NCBI GenBank assembly: GCA_030146905.1 | Contig: JASLAV010000526.1 | Location: 1-10,478, forward strand | From: Lentzea sp. | GTDB taxonomy: Bacteria > Actinomycetota > Actinomycetes > Mycobacteriales > Pseudonocardiaceae | Length of the DNA stretch: 10,478 bases | Reading direction: 5' to 3' | Shown here: positions 5,675-10,478 of the stretch, in pieces | Numbering within the stretch: position 1 is the stretch's first letter | Layout of the letters: each line of letters starts with the position of its first letter | Program-made: the position numbers and the translations under genes | Notes under the pieces: generated by a model | What the model was told of the DNA's origin: nothing | The model's input: the letters and a program-made list of their open reading frames with translations, nothing else | Database searches by the model: none

Positions 5675-6666
5675 CGGACTCCCCGGTGTTCAGGCTCTTG
5701 TGCACGCCGCCGGGCGGCGCGGTGCGCGGCGGCCATCGCGGTGATCCGTTCCGCCGCCGCGGACAGCTCACCACCCCACGGCCTGCCGTCCACCAGCCAG
5801 TCCCGCACAGCCTTGATCTGGTCGGCGTAGTAGGAGCGGGCCGGAAAGCCGATCACCCGCCTGTCCGCCTCGCGCACCACGAGGTTCAACGGCACCGGTC
5901 CCAGCACCGGGCGCAGGAAGTTGCGGATGCTGACGGTCGCCTGGTCGAACAGGAACTCGTGGGTCGCCACGTGGGCGTCCCCGACCGAGCAGCGCAGGCT
6001 CGCCCGGCGGCCGTCCGGCCAGTCCAGGCGGGCCTGGAACGCCCTGTCGACGCCGTTGGGACCGTCGAACCCCGACTCGCCGGTCGCGGTCGCCCCGCGC
6101 AGCCCCGCCGTGGCCTGGACGGCCTGCAGCCAGTAGCTCGCGGTGTCGAGGAAGATCCCGCCGCCGAGCTCTGGGCGGTCGCGGTAGCCGCCGGGCGGCG
6201 GCGGGGCGAAGACCATCGCGGTGTGGACCTGGCGCAGCTCTCCGAACCGCCGGTCCCCGACCGCCTGCCGGACCTCCTCCTGCCACGGGTGCCCCGCGGC
6301 GGGCACCGCCTCCGCGATCCGCACGCCGGTGCCGGCCTCCTGGATCTCGGCGAGCTCGTTCTCGTCGAGGCACAACGGTTTCTCGACCACGACGTGCTTG
6401 CCCGCCCTTGCCGCCTCTACGACCCACCGGCGGTGCGCGGAGTTGTGCAGCGAGATGTAGACCGCGTTGATGGCGGGGTCGGCGACGAGCGCGGCGTAGT
6501 CGCGGTGCACGACGGGGATGTCGTTGCGGAGCGCGAACTCCCGGGCGCGGGCGACGTCGCTCGCCGCGACGGCGCGGACGCGGATGTCGTCGTGCGCGGC
6601 GCTCGGTCCCACGATCGCGCGTTCGGCGATCGCGGTGGCTCCGATGAGGCCCATCTCAAGCCGCAC
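5671..6666 (-). CDS. Gfo/Idh/MocA-family NAD(P)-dependent oxidoreductase
   Basis: A 331-residue protein. The N-terminal Rossmann domain begins MGLIGATAIAERAI (residues 5-18). The central motif AGKHVVVEKPLCLD contains catalytic Lys96 of the EKP signature. The C-terminal alpha/beta domain includes LGGGIFLDTASYW. This family oxidises or reduces sugars and inositols at a secondary alcohol, for example inositol dehydrogenases and the sugar dehydrogenases of aminoglycoside pathways. The glycine loop is GxxGxxxxA rather than GxGxxG, which is frequent in this family. I chose GTG 6666, with AGGAG 6 bases upstream, over the internal ATG 6654, giving an 11-base overlap with the ATP-grasp gene. It may make a keto-cyclitol or keto-sugar ready for amination. 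No aminotransferase is in this window. Confidence 0.9.
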   Translation of the reverse strand: MRLEMGLIGATAIAERAIVGPSAAHDDIRVRAVAASDVARAREFALRNDIPVVHRDYAALVADPAINAVYISLHNSAHRRWVVEAARAGKHVVVEKPLCLDENELAEIQEAGTGVRIAEAVPAAGHPWQEEVRQAVGDRRFGELRQVHTAMVFAPPPPGGYRDRPELGGGIFLDTASYWLQAVQATAGLRGATATGESGFDGPNGVDRAFQARLDWPDGRRASLRCSVGDAHVATHEFLFDQATVSIRNFLRPVLGPVPLNLVVREADRRVIGFPARSYYADQIKAVRDWLVDGRPWGGELSAAAERITAMAAAHRAARRRAQEPEHRGVR

Positions 6667-7918
6667 GGACCACTCCTCTCAGGCTCATCCCCGCCGCGGT
6701 GACGGCCTCGTCCAGCCGGCGGCGCCAGACCGGAAGCTCCTCCGGGGCGCAGAACACCGCCGCGTAGACCCGTCCGCCGGGTGCCGCGAGAGCACTGCCG
6801 CTGAGCACCGCCACACCCGCTCGTCCTTCCCGGCAGCGACTCGGCCCCAGTGCCGACACCAGGTCCGCCACCGCGCGGCCGGGCGGCACGACCAGCTCGA
6901 GCTGCACGAGGTGGCAGCGCAGCCCGGGGTGCGCACACCGCTCGTCGAGCCTTCTCGTCAGCAGGCCGAGCGAGTGCCGGGCGTTGATCTCGAGCACCGG
7001 CACCACCCGGCCGTCCGCCAGCACAGCCGAGTCGACGCAGACGGGACCGGTGTAGCCGGTGGCGGCCACCGCGTCGGCGACGGGTGCGAGCGTGGCGCGG
7101 TAGTCCTCCTCGTCGACCAGCCCCGGCCAGGCGGGGCCGGACGCCAGGTGCCGGAACCCCTTGTTGAGCATCGCCTGCACGCCCAGCCACTCCCGGCGCC
7201 CGTCGCGGTGGACCTCCAGGTGGGCCGAGAAGTCGTGCAGCACCGGGAACTTCTCCTGCACCAGCAGCTCGACCCGCCTCCCGGCCGCGACCTGCCGGCG
7301 CAGGAACCGCTCGACCGCGGCGAGCACGCCGGGTGTGCCGATCTCGACGGTTCCCCTGCCCGACACGCCGAACGGGTCCTTCACGACGGCCGGTCCGTCC
7401 AGCGAGGACACCGCGGCGACCAGGCCGTCCACCGAGTCGGCGTGCAGGGCGGCACCCGGCAGTCCCAGCCGCCGCACCAGGTCGTTGGACCACGTCTTCG
7501 AGTTCACCCCTGCGACGACCGCGAGGTCCGGCAGCCCGGTCCAGCCCGCCCGGCGCGCGAGCGAGACGGTGTCCGGCAGCACCGCGTACGGCGCCACGCC
7601 ACCGAACCTCCTCAGCTCATCGAGGACGACACCGTTGTCAGCGGCCAAGCCCTCGACGGTTCCGCCCGCGTCACCACCGGTCGAGACGTGGCCGAACGAG
7701 ATCCCCGCCTCCGCCAGGCCCGACCGGAGCACGCCGTCCACCGGCCACCGGGTCACCAGGAGGTCGCCGGGCGCGCAGAAACCGGCCAGCAGCTCGTCCA
7801 TGCCCGCCACCGTCACGTCCTGCCCGCCGCGGCCCACCGAGGGCAGGCTCGCCAGGTCGCCGGGACGCCACCACGACTCCGCGTCGAAGGTGCCGAGCCG
7901 GACCGACCCGTCCGTCAC
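6656..7918 (-). CDS. ATP-grasp carboxylate-amine/thiol ligase (BtrJ/PGM1-like), candidate carrier-protein loader
   Basis: A 420-residue ATP-grasp protein. Visible motifs are VNSKTWSNDL before the ATP lid, VVKDPFGVSGRGT with ATP-binding Lys180 and a glycine-rich flexible loop, LLVQEKFP at the adenine-binding edge, and LEINARHS with Mg-binding Glu310 and Asn312. It would activate a carboxylate as acyl phosphate and couple it to an amine or thiol. The NSK segment recalls ligases related to PGM1 and BtrJ. BtrJ loads glutamate onto the carrier BtrI in butirosin synthesis. Here GTG 7918 overlaps the carrier-protein stop (GTGA), strong context for the same kind of aminoacyl-carrier formation. A peptide ligase acting directly on the product amine is the alternative. 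The assignment to ATP-grasp is firm; the substrate is not known. Confidence 0.85.
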   Translation of the reverse strand: MTDGSVRLGTFDAESWWRPGDLASLPSVGRGGQDVTVAGMDELLAGFCAPGDLLVTRWPVDGVLRSGLAEAGISFGHVSTGGDAGGTVEGLAADNGVVLDELRRFGGVAPYAVLPDTVSLARRAGWTGLPDLAVVAGVNSKTWSNDLVRRLGLPGAALHADSVDGLVAAVSSLDGPAVVKDPFGVSGRGTVEIGTPGVLAAVERFLRRQVAAGRRVELLVQEKFPVLHDFSAHLEVHRDGRREWLGVQAMLNKGFRHLASGPAWPGLVDEEDYRATLAPVADAVAATGYTGPVCVDSAVLADGRVVPVLEINARHSLGLLTRRLDERCAHPGLRCHLVQLELVVPPGRAVADLVSALGPSRCREGRAGVAVLSGSALAAPGGRVYAAVFCAPEELPVWRRRLDEAVTAAGMSLRGVVRAA

Positions 7919-8175
7919 GGTGCCACCGGGGCGAGCCTCGCCACGAAGTCCGCGAACTGCCGCACCGACCGCAGGTGGTCCAGCTCGAGGTTCTCGTAGT
8001 CGAGCGCGACGTCGAAGGTGTCCTCGATGCCGAGCAGGAACGAGATCATCTGCAGCGAGTCGAGGCCGTAGTCGTCCACCAGGTCGGCGTCGGAGGACAC
8101 CTCGGCGGGCTCCGTCCCGTTGGCGAGCACCGCCGCCAGCACCGCCTTGATCTTCTCCTGGACGTGCTCGGACAT
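7915..8175 (-). CDS. Free-standing acyl/peptidyl carrier protein
   Basis: An 86-residue acidic helical protein with the phosphopantetheine attachment motif DYGLDSLQM. Ser40 is the modified residue. It holds an acyl or aminoacyl group as a thioester for the neighbouring enzymes. ATG 8175 has GGAGT 6 bases upstream and lies one base after the radical SAM stop; its own stop overlaps the ATP-grasp start. Tight placement between a radical SAM enzyme and an ATP-grasp ligase, with a condensation protein in the same operon, suggests a dedicated pathway carrier, not the fatty-acid ACP. No phosphopantetheinyl transferase is in the window. Confidence 0.93.
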   Translation of the reverse strand: MSEHVQEKIKAVLAAVLANGTEPAEVSSDADLVDDYGLDSLQMISFLLGIEDTFDVALDYENLELDHLRSVRQFADFVARLAPVAP

Positions 8176-8176
8176 G

Positions 8177-9352
8177 TCAGACTCCGTTCAGGTAGAGGAG
8201 GATGCACTTGGAGCAGACGGGCATCATCCCGTTGGCGGACAGGATCTTGCGGATCTCGCGGAACGACGGGTTCTGCCAGAGCTCTGCGGCCGGGGTGTCG
8301 TAGAGGTTGCCCACCACGAACTCCGGGAAGAACTTGCACGAGCTGACGTTTCCGTCGGCGTGCACCTCCATCCGGTTGGACACCGCGAGGCACTTGTTGC
8401 GGTGCTGTGCCGGCCGGGACGTGCCCAAGATGAAGTCGGTGACCTCGTCGGCCTCGAGCTGCGGCTGGTAGCGCACCCGCACCCGCCACTGCCGGGCGGC
8501 GAGCCGTGCCATCGACTCGCGCAGCACCGGCAGCTGCTCGGCCGGCAGCTGGTAGGTGTAGGAGTGCCACGTCGGCTGCTTGGTGCTGGTCTGCGGGTTG
8601 AGCCAGGCGAACGACTCCTCGTAGAGCCGGTCCATGGCCTGCGCGACCTCGGGGCTGATGAACCACGGGAACTGGAAGTAGACCGTGTTGACGCCGAGCT
8701 CCTCCGCCCACTCCATGAACTCGTACATCTTGCCGACGGTCACGTGGGAGACCATGCAGGACAACGACAGCTCGCCGTCCCAGACGCCGGTGCGCTTGAG
8801 CTCCAGCATGGTCTGGATGTTCTCCATGGTGCGCTTGAAGGTCCCCTTGCCGCGCAACGCCTCGTGGTCCTCCCCCAGCCCGTCGAGGCTCACCAGGAGG
8901 TTCAGGTTCTCGCCGATGCGCAGCAGGTGTTCCATGTTGCGCTTGAACAGCAGGCCGTTCGTGCACATGTTGACCGTGCGCGGGTACTTCTCGACCAGCG
9001 CGGCGATCTCACCGAACTTGCTGTGCATCAACGGTTCGCCGCCCCAGAGGAAGAGCTTCGAACGCAGCGGCGCCGTCAGCTCCAGCACGTCCTGGACGAT
9101 CGCGACGTCGAGCTCCGTCCGCTGCCGCTCGATGCTGAAGTCTCGGAAGAAGCCCTGCTCGTTCCACTGGTAGCAGTGGGTGCACCGCAGGTTGCACTTG
9201 TAGGTCAGCTGGAGGCTGACCTCCTGCGGCAGCGGCGCGGCGTACCCGGGGTCGGCCAGCAGGTTCCTGCGCGCCGACGACCGCATGGCCACGGTGTGCT
9301 TGATGTCCGCGAACTCCTTGGCGTTCAGGGTGCGTGTGGTGGTAGGTCGCAT
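8177..9352 (-). CDS. Radical SAM enzyme with C-terminal twitch/SPASM-like auxiliary cluster
   Basis: A 391-residue protein. CNLRCTHCY gives the radical SAM [4Fe-4S] ligands Cys53, Cys57 and Cys60, and FLWGGEPL (residues 101-108) is the SAM-binding GGEP motif. The C-terminus has Cys321, Cys339 (CX12GX4C), Cys380 and Cys383, then ends eight residues later. That is four cysteines for one auxiliary cluster (a twitch domain), not the seven of full SPASM. The spacing resembles BtrN, the butirosin cyclitol dehydrogenase (Cys169/187/232/235 as I recall), but this protein is about 140 residues longer, with an N-terminal extension and a longer linker. ATG 9352 has AGGAGAG 4 bases upstream. Likely reactions are alcohol oxidation or epimerisation of the cyclitol or sugar, or chemistry on the carrier-bound acyl group made by the adjacent genes. 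Confidence 0.9.
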   Translation of the reverse strand: MRPTTTRTLNAKEFADIKHTVAMRSSARRNLLADPGYAAPLPQEVSLQLTYKCNLRCTHCYQWNEQGFFRDFSIERQRTELDVAIVQDVLELTAPLRSKLFLWGGEPLMHSKFGEIAALVEKYPRTVNMCTNGLLFKRNMEHLLRIGENLNLLVSLDGLGEDHEALRGKGTFKRTMENIQTMLELKRTGVWDGELSLSCMVSHVTVGKMYEFMEWAEELGVNTVYFQFPWFISPEVAQAMDRLYEESFAWLNPQTSTKQPTWHSYTYQLPAEQLPVLRESMARLAARQWRVRVRYQPQLEADEVTDFILGTSRPAQHRNKCLAVSNRMEVHADGNVSSCKFFPEFVVGNLYDTPAAELWQNPSFREIRKILSANGMMPVCSKCILLYLNGV

Positions 9353-9362
9353 CCCGCTCTCC

Positions 9363-10478
9363 TCACTGAAGGTCCGCTGCGACGCGGTTGATGAACAAGA
9401 CGCTCAGGCCCGCGCACGTGCCGCCGGTCACGAGCACCAGCACGAGGGCGGTCGCGTCGCCCAGGCCCGCGCTGAGCGCGGTGCCGAGCAGACCGCCGAA
9501 GACGGATCCGAGCGGAATGGGTGACGACATCACGGTCCTGGCCGCGGCGTGCACCGTGCTCTGCCTGTCCGGTGGTGTGAGCGCCTGCCGGACGCTCGTC
9601 GTGACGACGCCCCACATCGGCATCCAGAACGCGGAGAACATCCGGATGCCGGCCAGCAGCGGCAGCGCCAGCGCCGGGACGACCAGGCAGAGCGGGACCA
9701 GCAGCCAGGTCAGGCCCTCCAGCCCGGTGAGCAGCAACGTGCGCCGCACGCCGATCCGCGTGCTCATCCGGCTCACCAGGAACGTCCCGGCGAGGGCACC
9801 GACCGCGCCGGCGGCGAGCAGCAGCCCGCCGGTGAGGCTGGACAGTCCGAGCACGCGGTAGGCGAACAGCAGCAGCACCGCGTCCACGGCGCCCATCCCG
9901 AAGTTCCGCACCGCCGACGCCGTGACGATCGGGCGCAGCACGGCGTGGCCCCACAGGAAGCTCAGCCCCTGCCGGATCCTGGCGCCGATCGACCCGCTGG
10001 GGACGTCGGCCGTGCCCCGGTACTCCGGCAGCCGCGACCGGCTGAGCGCCGACCCCGCGAACGGCAGCGAGCTGAACAGCAGCCCGAGGAACGGGCCGGC
10101 CAGTTGCATCGCCGCGCCCGCCAGCGCCGGGCCGACCAGCTTGGACAGGCTGTCCGTCGCCTGCAGCCTCGAGTTCGCGCCGACCAGGAACTCCGCCCCG
10201 ACCAGGCCGGGCAGGTAGACGAACCCCGCGATGTCGACGAACACCGTCGCCACGCCGGCGACCGCCACCACCGCGAACAGGTGCGCCATGGTGAGCACGC
10301 CGAGCGCGGCCGCGAGCGGGATGCTCGCGAAAGCCGCCAGCCTGACCAGCTCGCCCGCGACCATCACCCGCCGCTGCGGCGCGTGGGACACCAGCGCGCC
10401 CGCCACCATCCCGAACACCGGATAGGCGAACCAGCCCAGCGCGGCCAGCACACCGACCTCGGTGCCGGACGCGTCGAG
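9363..10478 (-). CDS. MFS-family exporter, N-terminus cut by right edge
   Basis: 371 codons are visible and the frame stays open to the window end. The first residues seen, SGTEVGVLAALGWFAYPVFGMVAGALVSH, are the end of helix 1, helix 2 and the start of the A-motif loop of major facilitator proteins, so roughly 40 residues are missing. About ten further hydrophobic segments follow, with a hydrophilic central loop around the RLPEYRGTAD segment, as expected for a 12-helix inner-membrane drug/proton antiporter. It precedes the radical SAM gene by 10 bases and is the most promoter-proximal operon gene visible. Export of the pathway product, giving self-protection, is the likely role. GTG 10451 is an internal codon, not the start. 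Confidence 0.88.
   Translation of the reverse strand, partial: LDASGTEVGVLAALGWFAYPVFGMVAGALVSHAPQRRVMVAGELVRLAAFASIPLAAALGVLTMAHLFAVVAVAGVATVFVDIAGFVYLPGLVGAEFLVGANSRLQATDSLSKLVGPALAGAAMQLAGPFLGLLFSSLPFAGSALSRSRLPEYRGTADVPSGSIGARIRQGLSFLWGHAVLRPIVTASAVRNFGMGAVDAVLLLFAYRVLGLSSLTGGLLLAAGAVGALAGTFLVSRMSTRIGVRRTLLLTGLEGLTWLLVPLCLVVPALALPLLAGIRMFSAFWMPMWGVVTTSVRQALTPPDRQSTVHAAARTVMSSPIPLGSVFGGLLGTALSAGLGDATALVLVLVTGGTCAGLSVLFINRVAADLQ

Noticed and set aside
5704..5720. GC-rich palindromes in the oxidoreductase gene (near 5707 and 6187)
   Set aside because: The arms are only about 6-7 bases of CCG/CGG with tiny loops, lie inside coding sequence, and are expected by chance at this base composition.
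3338..5830. An 830-codon plus-strand open frame opposite the condensation, glycosyltransferase and phosphotransferase genes
   Set aside because: Its translation is low-complexity Arg/Pro/Ala-rich with no motif, while three overlapping minus-strand genes show full catalytic motifs and coupled starts. Long antisense frames are usual at this GC content.
1..10478. tRNA, rRNA, CRISPR array, insertion sequence or attachment site
   Set aside because: Apart from the 117-bp divergent gap, nearly every base is in a protein-coding gene. I saw no regularly spaced repeats, transposase motifs or RNA-gene signatures.

Overview
The window is very GC-rich, gene-dense DNA. Many starts are GTG, and genes are chained by 4-base stop/start overlaps. 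The inositol-3-phosphate synthase fragment is of the actinobacterial type. This points to an actinomycete; a rare actinomycete such as a member of the Pseudonocardiales is a guess I cannot test here. The gene content is that of a specialised-metabolite cluster, not core metabolism. I do not recognise it as any characterised pathway.

Layout. (1) Left block, minus strand, read right to left from 1546: a nucleotidyltransferase (698-1546), a P-loop kinase (172-705) and the N-terminus of a myo-inositol-1-phosphate synthase that runs off the left edge (1-166). (2) A 117-bp divergent intergenic region (1547-1663) with two mutually exclusive small hairpins. (3) A short plus-strand pair (1664-2468) encoding the two hot-dog subunits of a HadAB/MaoC-type (3R)-hydroxyacyl dehydratase. 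The first subunit is broken by a frameshift near 1925-1930. (4) A long minus-strand operon filling 2461-10478. In transcription order it holds an MFS exporter (cut by the right edge), a radical SAM enzyme with a C-terminal twitch cluster, an acyl carrier protein, an ATP-grasp ligase, a Gfo/Idh/MocA oxidoreductase, an APH-family phosphotransferase, a GT-B glycosyltransferase and a stand-alone condensation-type acyltransferase. Junctions are overlaps of 4 or 11 bases or gaps of 1 or 10 bases, so this is one transcription unit whose promoter lies outside the window. A perfect 18-bp inverted repeat (2399-2445) just past its last stop codon is the likely terminator, and it is written inside the coding sequence of the convergent hadB-like gene.

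How the genes may work together (inference). Inositol-phosphate synthase would supply a cyclitol. The MocA-type dehydrogenase, and perhaps the radical SAM enzyme, would oxidise the cyclitol or sugar. The glycosyltransferase would join sugar and aglycone. The ATP-grasp enzyme would activate an amino or carboxylic acid onto the free-standing carrier protein, as BtrJ and BtrI do in butirosin biosynthesis, and the condensation protein would transfer that acyl group to an amine or hydroxyl. The APH-like kinase, the P-loop kinase and the nucleotidyltransferase are candidates for self-protection or phosphorylated-intermediate steps, and the MFS protein would export the product. The best overall reading is a glycosylated, aminoacylated cyclitol (pseudo-aminoglycoside) pathway with carrier-protein chemistry but no modular NRPS in view.
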